A stretch of 64,000 bases of DNA from Lycorma delicatula (lineage: Eukaryota; Arthropoda; Insecta; Hemiptera; Fulgoridae): positions 103,691,995 through 103,755,994 of the forward strand of contig NC_134455.1 in NCBI RefSeq assembly GCF_047948215.1, written 5' to 3'. A program made the translations under genes and the position numbers. Under the pieces are notes generated by a model. It made no database searches. It saw only the letters and a list, made by a program, of their open reading frames with translations, and had not been told where the DNA came from. Positions 62,101 through 64,000 of this stretch are shown here, one piece after another. Each line of letters opens with the position of its first letter. Within the stretch, counting starts at the first letter, position 1.

Positions 62101-63295
62101 TTATTTTATGAAATCTGGAATAACCTCCATATCACAAGTCTATTGGAAAACTCTTTCTAACTTGCCATTCATAACCGACAATGGGAAATACTAAGATCAG
62201 GAATTGCTCTTCTTCATGATAATGCAGATCCACAGATAGCTGCATCCACAACAGAAACAATTCAAAGATTCAGATAGGAAATTTTTTGATCATCCCTCTA
62301 CTCTTCCAACTCTTCCCATATGTCAAAAACTGGCTTGTATCTCAATGATTCAAGGAAAGTGAGTTGAAAATGTTGTGTTGAGTTGAAAATTACTTGCAAA
62401 AGTAGATATAATCCCAGGTGGTGGTATTTTATGTCGTAGGTTTGAAGAAGTTTGTTTTGCAACACCAAAAATGTTTGGAACTTATATATTTATTTAATTT
62501 TTCTACAAAATCGCAAAAGTAAATCAACAAAAGTTTCAAAAGTATTTGAAACTAGTAATAAATTTTTTACATTTTTTCATGTGTTCTCATTACCAATAGG
62601 GCCTTACTTTCAAACCATGCCTTGTATATTTTCTTATTTTAATCCTGTTGAATTGAGAACATATACCTGTGCCCTAATTTCATCTTTCATTTTTGTTAAT
62701 CTGGTTAATGAGAATAACTATTCGCTAATTTTTTTTTATTATCTTTTTAGAATTCTCTCTTCTAAGTAGAAAATTTAATTTATTTATTTTATACTGTAAT
62801 CTTTCTGTATATTTTGTCGAACTGGTTATGAATGTACCGCATATTCAAATCATTTTACATATAAGACAAGCTTAAACCTCCTCATACTTATTTATATATA
62901 CAACCCAATGCAATATCAAATTAAATCTAAAAACAACATAAGAAAAAATAAAGCAAACATGATTAATTAAACAAAGACAAACTAAAATATGATAATAAAA
63001 CATGCTTATAAAAATATTGAAAGACAATTAACAGCAAACAAATTAAAATCAATCAAATTTTATTGATATTTAAATTTGCAAATAGAATGCATTACCTGTA
63101 TACTGCATATGTATGATAATCATTCAGAAATTTTATCCTTTCCTCTAAAACATCTGTCTTTTTACTTTTCTCTATTGAATTAATAAATAGCTGAATATAT
63201 GAATCTAAAGAAAACTGATACATTGGATCAATTTGTGACATATCATTTAGTACAAAAAATAAAACTGAAGATCTAGACGCACTTTCTCTGTAACC
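6890..63295 (-). CDS. DNAH2: Axonemal dynein heavy chain, partial gene of 11 exons
   Basis: Eleven minus-strand exons (63096-63295, 55209-55375, 54664-54810, 42016-42322, 37928-38059, 36144-36228, 29237-29428, 23435-23619, 21461-21683, 17426-17542, 6890-7040) join with consistent phases and GT/AG borders into about 635 codons without a stop. Motifs in order are SVLFFVLND and DPMYQFSLD (end of AAA5), [15 protein letters not shown] and SLGQGQ (AAA6), [10 protein letters not shown] (Walker-B-like of AAA6), [51 protein letters not shown] (lid), [16 protein letters not shown] and [12 protein letters not shown]. Dynein heavy chains are minus-end microtubule motors. Axonemal ones drive ciliary and sperm-tail beating. 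The lid and C-terminal wording resembles vertebrate DNAH2, the I1/f inner-arm beta chain, more than other paralogues I know. That paralogue call rests on recall, not a search. Both gene ends lie outside the window. Confidence 0.85.
7041..9059. other. Intron, no gene recognised
   Basis: AT-rich intron between exons 10 and 11. Around 7750-8130 the plus strand is purine-rich with short lysine/glutamate-rich frames, which could be an old LINE fragment. Nothing specific enough to name was seen. Confidence 0.4.
9060..10720 (-). pseudogene. Remnant of a repetitive invertebrate gene family of unknown function
   Basis: Two minus-strand segments belong together. The upstream part (10257-10526) reads [14 protein letters not shown], then a CCFC-type cysteine pair, [14 protein letters not shown] and [10 protein letters not shown]. 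The downstream part (9336-9572) reads [27 protein letters not shown] residues followed by [11 protein letters not shown] and NNYRELV. Between them, at about 9600-10150, are frame-broken pieces resembling [10 protein letters not shown] and a segment just before the MDxxxxGFxF motif. I recognise this arrangement as an uncharacterised, often multi-copy family in arthropod genomes that is usually left as a hypothetical protein. Several stops and frame changes make this copy dead. Its enzymatic role, if any, is not known to me. Confidence 0.5.
10721..13004. other. Intron, no gene recognised
   Basis: AT-rich sequence. At about 12361-12430 a short cluster of GTGTAAACAGT and its inverse ACTGTTTAC alternates, giving a locally repetitive, partly palindromic patch. 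Open frames at 11347-11601 and 11769-11963 show no domain or family resemblance. Confidence 0.4.
13005..13255 (+). repeat. Dispersed repeat, copy 1
   Basis: This sequence reappears in the same orientation at 63415-63660. Shared blocks in order are ATCATGAAGTTTTCCCA, CTTTCATAACCTAT, GAAAAAGTTCAT, TGTCCTAAAATG, then TGATTTCTT followed by GGTTTTTGACCTGAAAAA. No protein-coding capacity is visible. It probably belongs to a larger element whose ends are not recognisable here. Confidence 0.75.
13326..15150 (-). mobile_element. 5' half of a LINE (RTE-like), endonuclease part
   Basis: On the minus strand a GC-richer leader (about 15150-14830) precedes endonuclease-like fragments. At 14450-14761 the frame reads [25 protein letters not shown] and a viable EN beta-strand pattern. 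At 13989-14246 it reads [23 protein letters not shown], the GTDHFLL block being the endonuclease catalytic SDH-like motif. Further fragments down to 13326 correspond to the linker before the reverse transcriptase. Frames break repeatedly. The reverse-transcriptase half is absent, which is unusual because LINEs normally lose their 5' end. The RT half of a similar family is found separately at 34.4-35.7 kb. Confidence 0.7.
15474..15773 (+). mobile_element. Mariner-derived deletion derivative (MITE)
   Basis: Terminal inverted repeats are visible: GAGTCAAAAATTATCTACAC near 15479 and its complement GTGTATATAATTTTTGACTC near 15748-15767. The roughly 300 bp element keeps only the end of a mariner transposase, about 15600-15690: tryptophan, LHNQPK, then a GPS/FIDKGGD-like stretch corresponding to the family C-terminus (WxKCIDxxGDYVEK). 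The catalytic core is missing, so it could only have moved with transposase supplied from elsewhere. A TA lies next to the left end (15472-15473), as expected for mariner target sites. Confidence 0.7.
16190..17290 (+). pseudogene. Degenerate mariner-type transposase with DUF4817-like N-terminus
   Basis: The plus strand reads [17 protein letters not shown] N-terminal helix residues, then [10 protein letters not shown], then at 16396-16602 [20 protein letters not shown] and later [16 protein letters not shown]. These match the helix-turn-helix and linker of the DUF4817 transposase group (typical RETGSVADR, LEQSPRKSLRRL, YRxxxVxELKPPD). Downstream pieces at about 16640-17250 resemble FFSDEVYFYL and a weak WP-x-P/F-W block of the DDE region. 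Stops and frame changes are frequent. It lies in the intron between exons 10 and 11, close to exon 10. Confidence 0.75.
17426..17542 (-). CDS. DNAH2: Dynein heavy chain exon 10
   Basis: The acceptor TTTATACCCACAG precedes 17542 and the perfect donor GTAAGT begins at 17425. The exon is 39 whole codons: [35 protein letters not shown]. It joins in phase 0 to the exon 9 end (KETT) and the exon 11 start (VSRYN). The SPLxVVLLQE block is a dynein heavy-chain signature at the lid/C-terminal boundary. The open frame continues past the donor into the intron, but that extension has no dynein similarity. Confidence 0.94.
17543..18344. other. AT-rich intron, no gene recognised
   Basis: Short hydrophobic frames on both strands are consistent with T-rich low-complexity DNA. 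No domain, RNA gene or transposon end was recognised. Confidence 0.4.
18345..19655 (+). mobile_element. LINE reverse-transcriptase remnant
   Basis: Frame-broken plus-strand pieces follow the order of a reverse transcriptase. They include [10 protein letters not shown] and [12 protein letters not shown] (fingers), [20 protein letters not shown] (catalytic motif A, the D of YEKAxD), [34 protein letters not shown], a degenerate FxDDI motif near 18905 (FIDDIILFS), then a tail with [21 protein letters not shown] residues near 19440. The wording matches insect endonuclease-reverse transcriptase LINEs. At least a dozen stops or shifts occur. The block around 19690-19730 repeats the bases of 18700-18735 (GCAATCGATATAT, AAGAAGCAAAAGCTAA), a small secondary duplication. 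Confidence 0.8.
19656..21460. other. Intron, no gene recognised
   Basis: AT-rich intron between exons 9 and 10. Apart from the duplicated LINE scrap at about 19690-19730, nothing recognisable was seen. Confidence 0.4.
21461..21683 (-). CDS. DNAH2: Dynein heavy chain exon 9
   Basis: The acceptor AATTTTCAG precedes 21683 and the donor GTATGT begins at 21460. The first base completes an arginine codon split with exon 8 (AG|A). The 223 bases encode [45 protein letters not shown] and end KETT in phase 0. PKDGxLxSY and FGxHxNADI are hallmark dynein heavy-chain motifs of the AAA6 lid region. Confidence 0.95.
21684..22489. other. Intron, no gene recognised
   Basis: Intron between exons 8 and 9, upstream of a mariner remnant. 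The block from about 22140 is less AT-rich and may be part of the same mariner insertion, but no transposase residues could be read in it. Confidence 0.35.
22490..23310 (+). pseudogene. Degenerate mariner transposase
   Basis: The plus-strand order matches mariner proteins. It includes a TDELGV-like segment near 22555, [25 protein letters not shown] (22690, first catalytic Asp region), QHNGGIHN (typical MQWRHxxS), [13 protein letters not shown] (about 22818-22855), IVNGKFIL, LHDNAW (second catalytic Asp, about 22970), and DDDLKSDI-like residues near 23130. Several frame changes and stops are present. The end near 23270-23310 (AAATTTGTTCACATTTTTC) resembles mariner 3' sequence. No pair of terminal repeats could be fixed. 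Confidence 0.75.
23435..23619 (-). CDS. DNAH2: Dynein heavy chain exon 8
   Basis: The acceptor ATCTCAATAG precedes 23619 and the donor GTATAT begins at 23434. The exon is 61 codons plus AG of a split arginine: [56 protein letters not shown]. The [11 protein letters not shown] block in the AAA6 lid is one of the strongest dynein heavy-chain signatures. Confidence 0.96.
23620..24269. other. AT-rich intron
   Basis: Very A-rich towards 24050-24270, next to the truncated end of the Jockey-like LINE. No gene was seen. Confidence 0.4.
24270..28290 (-). mobile_element. Jockey-like LINE, 3'-truncated and mutated
   Basis: The element is read on the minus strand from about 28290. A leader holds the complement of GGGGTTGGCATTC (about 28250). 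ORF1 pieces down to about 26820 include a zinc-knuckle region near 27200-27300 (cysteines in [16 protein letters not shown] and CAQCATEGH order). An endonuclease follows at 25732-26274 ([20 protein letters not shown] with [17 protein letters not shown], then a DHRPI catalytic block), then a reverse transcriptase at 24277-24888 ([49 protein letters not shown] with the YVDD-type catalytic motif). Frames break in several places. The sequence stops about 40 residues after FVDD, so the thumb, connection and 3' UTR are missing. Confidence 0.8.
24289..24319. repeat. Perfect 14 bp hairpin at the LINE truncation point
   Basis: AGGGGGTGTAAAGG (24289-24302), a 3-base loop, then its exact complement CCTTTACACCCCCT (24306-24319). 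It sits exactly where the reverse-transcriptase reading of the Jockey-like element stops matching the family. Confidence 0.9.
28291..29236. other. AT-rich intron, no gene recognised
   Basis: The plus-strand frame at 28931-29215 shows no family resemblance. Nothing else was seen between the LINE leader and exon 7. Confidence 0.4.
29237..29428 (-). CDS. DNAH2: Dynein heavy chain exon 7
   Basis: The acceptor TTTGTTTCAG precedes 29428 and the donor GTAAGT begins at 29236. It is exactly 64 codons: [56 protein letters not shown]. It continues the EPPK end of exon 6 in phase 0 and runs into VSENLL of exon 8. KYKKLLFxLCFFH and LGWNIxYxFNDSDF are universal in axonemal dynein heavy chains. Confidence 0.96.
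29429..34439. other. Long AT-rich intron, no gene recognised
   Basis: Intron between exons 6 and 7. It holds an (AT)n run at about 29946-29972, a TA-rich minisatellite at about 30420-30680 and otherwise unstructured AT-rich DNA. The small frame at 31113-31328 has no support. Confidence 0.45.
30420..30680. repeat. TA-rich minisatellite with AAGGCTATAAGAATATA units
   Basis: The unit AAGGCTATAAGAATA(T/A)A recurs near 30480 and 30613, with related versions at 30430-30465. These are separated by blocks of TATTAAATATATATATTTAAATA that are themselves nearly palindromic. A short palindrome ATGTTGTAATATATTACAACAT follows at about 30630-30652. Confidence 0.7.
34440..35685 (-). mobile_element. LINE reverse-transcriptase fragment, 5'-truncated
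   Basis: Minus-strand pieces in RT order: at 35293-35559 [36 protein letters not shown] and [14 protein letters not shown]; at 35172-35363 [21 protein letters not shown] (motif A, catalytic Asp). A deletion removes the FADD part. The fragment then continues at 34773-35021 with [27 protein letters not shown] and LRKKLANV, and at 34628-34855 with [25 protein letters not shown] and YSWLGH. Same broad group as the LINEs at 13.3 and 48.3 kb. It ends on the right in a perfect inverted repeat (35661-35705). Multiple stops make it inactive. Confidence 0.8.
35661..35705. repeat. Perfect 20 bp inverted repeat at the LINE 5' end
   Basis: ACTTTTTCTACCTCTCCCTC (35661-35680), a 5-base loop, then the exact complement (35686-35705). 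The left arm is LINE sequence and the right arm is its mirrored copy at the truncation boundary. Confidence 0.93.
35815..35886. repeat. 72 bp palindrome around a TA-rich core
   Basis: CAGTGACCGGTATGTGTATA (from 35815) is mirrored by TATACACATACCGGTCACTG (to 35886), with a TATA-rich centre. A further (TA)n tract follows to about 35920. The arms are GC-containing and exact, unlike the surrounding DNA. Confidence 0.9.
36144..36228 (-). CDS. DNAH2: Dynein heavy chain exon 6
   Basis: The acceptor CTTATTTCAG precedes 36228 and the donor GTAAGT begins at 36143. The first C completes an arginine split with exon 5 (CG|C). It then encodes 28 codons: [28 protein letters not shown]. The LWLSSxPxxxFPxxILQ...K-T-EPP block follows the AAA6 Walker-B-like strand in all dynein heavy chains. 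Confidence 0.96.
36229..37927. other. Intron with one short hairpin
   Basis: AT-rich intron between exons 5 and 6. GAGGGCTGTCAATG (36581-36594) and its exact complement (36598-36611) form a 14 bp hairpin with a TTT loop. No gene or transposon protein was seen. Confidence 0.5.
37928..38059 (-). CDS. DNAH2: Dynein heavy chain exon 5
   Basis: The acceptor TTATATTGCAG precedes 38059 and the donor GTAAGA begins at 37927. The first A completes the arginine AG|A with exon 4. It encodes [41 protein letters not shown], then CG of a split arginine. GxWxFLxNCHL is the AAA6 Walker-B-like segment. This exon is too short and split-phased to stand out as an open frame and was found by extending from its neighbours. 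Confidence 0.95.
38060..38752. other. AT-rich intron, no gene recognised
   Basis: Intron sequence between exon 5 and the 3' tail of the ORF1-only LINE. Nothing recognised. Confidence 0.4.
38753..41062 (-). mobile_element. ORF1-only LINE derivative (Jockey/I-like, non-autonomous)
   Basis: The element is read on the minus strand. A GC-rich leader occupies about 41062-40527, ORF1 40526-38924, and about 100 bp later comes the 3' signature GGGGCTAATGACCAAAGTAG followed by CGATTCCCCTAAAAACCTC and an A-rich tail (complement of 38753-38815). Such 3' ends are common on insect Jockey/I-type LINEs. ORF2 (endonuclease and reverse transcriptase, normally over 3 kb) is completely absent between the ORF1 stop and the 3' signature. 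It therefore has LINE ends plus ORF1 only, like mammalian HAL1 elements. The (ATT)n tract abuts its 5' end. It sits in the dynein intron between exons 4 and 5. Confidence 0.75.
38924..40526 (-). pseudogene. LINE ORF1 (gag-like nucleic-acid-binding protein), one frameshift
   Basis: The N-terminal part (40526-39852) starts [16 protein letters not shown], has a lysine-rich stretch and an RNA-recognition-like domain with [20 protein letters not shown] and [15 protein letters not shown], then [11 protein letters not shown], where the first zinc knuckle should begin. Near 39860-39890 bases are lost and the frame shifts. The second frame continues [35 protein letters not shown], keeping the later cysteine/histidine set, followed by [10 protein letters not shown] and a serine/glutamate-rich tail ending GWPKGKPRK at 38924. 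About 530 residues in all. ORF1 proteins coat LINE RNA and act as chaperones. The base composition is clearly more GC-rich than the intron around it. The minus-strand frame is the real one; plus-strand frames here are its shadow. Confidence 0.8.
41072..41141. repeat. (ATT)n microsatellite, about 23 units
   Basis: An uninterrupted ATT trinucleotide run directly next to the 5' end of the ORF1-only LINE. Confidence 0.97.
41142..42015. other. AT-rich intron, no gene recognised
   Basis: Intron between exons 4 and 5. Nothing recognised. Confidence 0.4.
42016..42322 (-). CDS. DNAH2: Dynein heavy chain exon 4 (AAA6)
   Basis: The acceptor TTATTTTACAG precedes 42322 and the donor GTTTGT begins at 42015. 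Starting with GT of a split glycine, it encodes [80 protein letters not shown]. The open frame extends upstream to 42392, but codons before GEW do not match the family and exon 3 ends LPLIG, so the exon starts at 42322. The nucleotide-binding loop of AAA6 (LSPGVDP) is degenerate, as is normal for this module. Confidence 0.96.
42323..42697. other. Intron, includes half of a palindrome split by the hAT
   Basis: Non-coding. CTTAGACTCAGCGTAGGA at 42668-42685 is one arm of a palindrome whose other arm lies beyond the hAT insertion (to 44999). Confidence 0.6.
42698..44981 (-). mobile_element. hAT element (Buster-like) with both ends
   Basis: The left end is CAGTTTTTCTCAACCTTGGG (42698). The right end, read inward on the other strand, is CAGAGATTCTCAACCTTTTT (from 44981). 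Both are hAT-type termini of the CAGNGNTTCTCAACC kind. Flanking 8-mers TCCTAGGG and ACCTAGGC agree at 6 of 8 positions with TA in the centre, as in Buster-family duplications. The minus strand carries the transposase: 43871-44386 has [20 protein letters not shown] (zinc-finger end), [25 protein letters not shown]. Later frame-broken pieces at 43380-43870 have [20 protein letters not shown] and GRDKNIFIINDRI, and about 43000-43380 has C-terminal dimerisation residues. It resembles ZBED5/FAM200-type hAT proteins. Several stops and frame changes make it inactive. Confidence 0.85.
44982..48303. other. AT-rich intron, no gene recognised
   Basis: Intron between exons 3 and 4. Short hairpins were seen: AGACATTGT with ACAATGTCT at about 45992-46016, followed by AGTGAATAGCC with GGCTATTTACT; and a 16 bp perfect hairpin at 47260-47295 (ATAAAAGAAATAAGTT and its complement, 4-base loop). 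No protein-coding signal. Confidence 0.45.
48315..51462 (+). mobile_element. Near-complete RTE-like LINE with target-site duplication
   Basis: The element is bounded by AACTATTTTGT at 48304-48314 and again at 51463-51473, directly after the A tail. The 5' leader includes CACTCAGTCCTCTGAGTACT (48375-48394) and CGGATCTCCGGGTGGGGACT (48526-48545), a leader type common on insect LINEs of this kind. One protein of about 980 residues with endonuclease and reverse transcriptase follows, then TGACTGAAGACAAAA and the A run. It lies antisense to the dynein gene in the 12.3 kb intron between exons 3 and 4. Its clear ends and mostly open reading frame make it the youngest-looking insertion in the window. 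Confidence 0.88.
48475..51422 (+). pseudogene. Endonuclease-reverse transcriptase of the RTE-like LINE
   Basis: The N-terminus (48475) runs to [15 protein letters not shown] one-base shift near 48680-48692 moves the frame, and the true frame continues as [11 protein letters not shown], then [14 protein letters not shown] from about 48760. Endonuclease motifs follow: [16 protein letters not shown] (catalytic Asp/Asn), [16 protein letters not shown] (about 49270). A charged linker precedes the [63 protein letters not shown] (motif A), [21 protein letters not shown] (catalytic DD, about 50671), then [12 protein letters not shown] and [12 protein letters not shown] with a C-terminal [12 protein letters not shown] single in-frame TAA at 50166-50168 interrupts the palm just before YRTIS; the frame is otherwise open from 48786 to 51422. 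Minus-strand frames here are shadows. Confidence 0.88.
51560..52480 (-). pseudogene. Degenerate mariner transposase
   Basis: On the minus strand the family end is readable near 51770-51850: LRVLKS, then [18 protein letters not shown] residues (mariner C-terminus ESRWxKCIEVxGDYVEK). Upstream pieces around 51850-52150 correspond to [21 protein letters not shown] and a DHFHM segment. Around 52350-52450 lies an [19 protein letters not shown] N-proximal part. No frame stays open for long and no terminal repeats were fixed. Confidence 0.55.
52960..54210 (-). pseudogene. Degenerate mariner-type transposase, DUF4817 group
   Basis: The complement of 53280-53345 reads [16 protein letters not shown], which matches the WIGRGGPxAWPxRSPDLTPLDFFLWG block of this transposase group. 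The final DLTP/D region is mutated. Downstream near 53110-53170 the C-terminus reads [17 protein letters not shown], matching the family end (xRxRxxxxxxxxxCIxxxGxHFE). Upstream pieces to about 54210 are frame-broken. This is the same group as the copy at 16.2-17.3 kb, in opposite orientation. Confidence 0.7.
54664..54810 (-). CDS. DNAH2: Dynein heavy chain exon 3
   Basis: The acceptor GTTAAATAG precedes 54810 and the donor GTCAGT begins at 54663. GT completes a glycine split with exon 2, then 48 codons: [47 protein letters not shown], then G of the next split glycine. [11 protein letters not shown] and FHGVxSSFEQ are conserved in axonemal heavy chains just before AAA6. It is not visible as an open frame by length alone and was found by extension. 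Confidence 0.95.
54811..55208. other. Shortest dynein intron (398 bp)
   Basis: Clean GT/AG intron between exons 2 and 3, AT-rich, with no insertion recognised. It is the only short intron in this part of the gene. Confidence 0.9.
55209..55375 (-). CDS. DNAH2: Dynein heavy chain exon 2
   Basis: The acceptor CTTTTTTTTAG precedes 55375 and the donor GTAAAT begins at 55208. G completes AG|G arginine from exon 1, then 55 codons: [48 protein letters not shown], ending with one base of a glycine codon. TCRGLFExHKLLFSF and LxGGxVLxRE are standard dynein heavy-chain motifs between AAA5 and AAA6. Confidence 0.96.
55550..56720 (+). pseudogene. Degenerate mariner transposase
   Basis: The plus strand reads, with frame changes, [19 protein letters not shown] (N-terminal helix-turn-helix, about 55740-55800), [19 protein letters not shown] residues near 55905, then [27 protein letters not shown] (about 56230-56280), an [15 protein letters not shown] stretch near 56330, NNTRPHTT at 56430 (family DNARPHTA, catalytic Asp changed to Asn), LEHPLYSPG at 56497 (family LEHPPYSPD) and a final [10 protein letters not shown] near 56670. 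Coding is broken many times. It begins about 170 bp upstream (by plus coordinates) of dynein exon 2. Confidence 0.8.
56860..58015 (+). mobile_element. R1-like LINE, C-terminal end and 3' UTR
   Basis: The plus strand reads [20 protein letters not shown], then [19 protein letters not shown] and [13 protein letters not shown], matching the C-terminal region of R1/TRAS-type ORF2 (AVxVIAGxxPxDLL). Further on [20 protein letters not shown] supplies the cysteine/histidine knuckle (about 57365-57420). After frame breaks a 3' UTR follows (57560-58015) that is shared with the minus-strand copy at 1.99-2.8 kb. It is 5'-truncated, and also shorter at its 3' end than the other copy. Confidence 0.78.
58016..58440. 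other. Intron, no gene recognised
   Basis: AT-rich sequence between the R1-like tail and a tandem repeat. Nothing recognised. Confidence 0.4.
58441..58765. repeat. Tandem repeat, two diverged 160 bp units
   Basis: TCTCCAGAATGACTGGA at 58451 is repeated as TCTCCAGAACTACTGGA at 58611. Shared blocks TTACTTCTGTATATG, GGCACTGATGC / GGCATTGATGCC, CAACTTAA, AGGTCA, CTCAGTAT, AGATTTTGC and TAATTAAGGTCT keep the same spacing. There is no open frame across the repeat. Confidence 0.85.
58766..59319. other. AT-rich intron, no gene recognised
   Basis: Sequence upstream of the piggyBac remnant. The frame at 58985-59179 has no support. No piggyBac terminal repeat or TTAA-flanked end was identified here. 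Confidence 0.4.
59320..60860 (+). pseudogene. Degenerate piggyBac transposase
   Basis: Plus-strand pieces in family order: [35 protein letters not shown] and [11 protein letters not shown] (about 59455-59625); after a frame change [39 protein letters not shown] (59684-59815); then [20 protein letters not shown] at about 59908-59970. The last block corresponds to the family's DEQxIPFKGR, and the catalytic Asp position reads Ala (GCT). Near 60440-60500 CKHRWKL and [18 protein letters not shown] match the CVxxYNxxMGGVDxxDQ block, and at about 60730-60850 a Cys-rich end reads [13 protein letters not shown]. Numerous stops are present. Confidence 0.85.
60861..61334. other. AT-rich intron, no gene recognised
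   Basis: Between the piggyBac remnant and a hAT end fragment. Nothing recognised. Confidence 0.4.
61335..61802 (-). mobile_element. Solo right end of the same hAT family as 42.7-45.0 kb
   Basis: The block matches 44395-44981 in the same orientation with internal differences: CAATCTTGTCTTTTTACCAATC at 61371, CAATCCCTTACACCTCTTTT at 61607, TACTGCTGAGAGCATGA, TTTTAACTAGGTTTCATTGG, and the terminus GGTTGAGAATCAC near 61789-61800. The minus strand reads the start of the transposase ([32 protein letters not shown]). It is closer to an intact N-terminus than the 44 kb copy. The rest of the element, including the other terminus, is absent. Confidence 0.8.
61815..62460 (+). pseudogene. Degenerate mariner transposase
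   Basis: From about 61832 the plus strand reads [33 protein letters not shown] (family AxTFLxxYxxxGDxFLxRIVTGDET), then diverged pieces. Near 62205-62240 it reads [11 protein letters not shown] in one frame and [11 protein letters not shown] in another (family LHDNARPHTA, catalytic Asp present in the second frame). Near 62283-62320 it reads [12 protein letters not shown] (family FDHPPYSPDLAP). N-terminal sequence is missing where the hAT end abuts at 61802-61815. Confidence 0.72.
62461..63095. other. AT-rich intron, no gene recognised
   Basis: Intron downstream of dynein exon 1. The plus-strand frame at 62452-62769 has no recognisable motif. Confidence 0.4.
63096..63295 (-). CDS. DNAH2: Dynein heavy chain exon 1 of the window (AAA5 end)
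   Basis: The acceptor TTATTTTTAG precedes 63295 and the donor GTAATG begins at 63095. Read in phase 0 it gives [56 protein letters not shown], then AG of a split arginine completed by exon 2. [22 protein letters not shown] is the classic dynein heavy-chain segment following AAA5. The preceding exon lies beyond the right edge. Confidence 0.95.
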
Positions 63296-63414
63296 CTAAA
63301 AATAAACAATAATAAAAAGTCAATATTAAATTCTACCACCATTATATCTTCCATAAATAAAATAAATCTTTGTTGGTGTGTGAACGCACGCACGCTTTTA
63401 TTATATACATATAT

Positions 63415-63700
63415 GTATCATGAAGTTTTCCCAAGACTTTCATAACCTATACTACTCGTGAAAATAATGGAAAAAGTTCATTTAATGTCCTAAAATGTGC
63501 TGTTTGCAAGTTACGGTAAGGAAAGATTTTGCACGTATTTCAGTTATAGCGGAGTGAAATGAGGTAGTACTGAAATTTTATGACGTTAACTAGAGTGAAC
63601 AGGACAATTTTTGATTTCTTATGGTTTTTGACCTGAAAAATCGATTCCGGGACCTATTTAAGGTCCATAGTTTTTGCTAAATAGTTTTTGATAAATATGG
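63415..63700 (+). repeat. Dispersed repeat, copy 2
   Basis: Same sequence family and orientation as 13005-13255 (ATCATGAAGTTTTCCCA, CTTTCATAACCTAT, TGTCCTAAAATG, GGTTTTTGACCTGAAAAA). It extends further right with GATTCCGGGACCTATTTAAG. It is preceded by a short GCACGC/TATA-rich patch. The remaining 300 bp to the edge are AT-rich with nothing recognised. Confidence 0.75.
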
Positions 63701-64000
63701 AAGAAAACCAAGAAACTGGGGTAAAATCCGTTTTTTGTATTTAATGTCAATAACTTTGATAAATGGTAATAAACGCATAAAACTTATTTTATTGCTAACT
63801 TTGAAATAATAATTTTTCAAAAATTTATTGTATTTCTATCATTAATAAAAAAAAAATATTATCTAAATAATTTTTATTTTACAATTAGGTAATTACCAGT
63901 TTAAAAAAAAAAATTACGTTAAACCTAAACAACTGTTTTTCAACTTCAATTTTTATAGTTTTACAATTATTTTCTTAACTACAAGAGATACGATTGGTTT

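Noticed and set aside
62452..62769. 105-residue plus-strand frame near exon 1
   Set aside because: Aromatic-rich low-complexity translation of T-rich DNA; no family resemblance.
1..64000. CRISPR arrays, bacterial operons, tRNA or rRNA genes
   Set aside because: No spaced direct repeats, Shine-Dalgarno-linked gene strings or cloverleaf/rRNA sequences were recognised; the window is ordinary animal intron and transposon DNA.

Overview
This is a 64 kb piece of an AT-rich animal nuclear genome, most likely an insect. The evidence is spliced genes with GT/AG introns, a dense mix of insect-type transposon remnants (RTE-, Jockey- and R1-like LINEs, mariner, hAT, piggyBac) and no bacterial-style gene packing. 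A hemipteran-like insect fits the transposon mix, but the species cannot be settled from the sequence.

One host gene runs across almost the whole window on the minus strand. Eleven exons (63295 down to 6890) join in frame through canonical GT/AG sites into about 635 residues of an axonemal dynein heavy chain. They cover the end of AAA5, all of AAA6 and its lid, and the start of the C-terminal domain. The sequence fits DNAH2 (the inner-arm I1/f beta heavy chain) best. The roughly 3,400 N-terminal residues lie to the right of the window and about the last 200 residues to the left. Coding sequence is about 3% of the window. Introns range from 398 bp to 12.3 kb and are filled with transposons.

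Layout, left to right: tandem repeat and R1-like LINE tail (0-2.8 kb); degenerate hAT cut by a large inverted repeat (3.6-5.65 kb); exon 11 (6.9-7.04 kb); remnant of a repetitive gene family of unknown function (9-10.7 kb); dispersed repeat (13.0 kb); 5' half of a LINE (13.3-15.1 kb); mariner-derived MITE and a second mariner-type remnant (15.5-17.3 kb); exon 10; LINE RT remnant (18.3-19.65 kb); exon 9; mariner (22.5-23.3 kb); exon 8; Jockey-like LINE (24.3-28.3 kb); exon 7; AT-rich intron; LINE RT remnant ending in a hairpin (34.4-35.7 kb); exons 6 and 5; an ORF1-only LINE (38.75-41.06 kb); exon 4; a hAT element with both ends (42.7-45.0 kb); an almost complete RTE-like LINE with target-site duplication (48.3-51.5 kb); two mariner-type remnants (51.6-54.2 kb); exons 3 and 2; mariner, R1-like LINE, piggyBac, hAT end and another mariner (55.5-62.5 kb); exon 1 (63.1-63.3 kb); and a second copy of the dispersed repeat.

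Nothing looks like a new multi-gene system. The most unusual items are the ORF1-only LINE, the hAT insertion into a palindrome, foldback junctions at two truncated LINEs, and the cleanly preserved dynein gene inside transposon-swollen introns.
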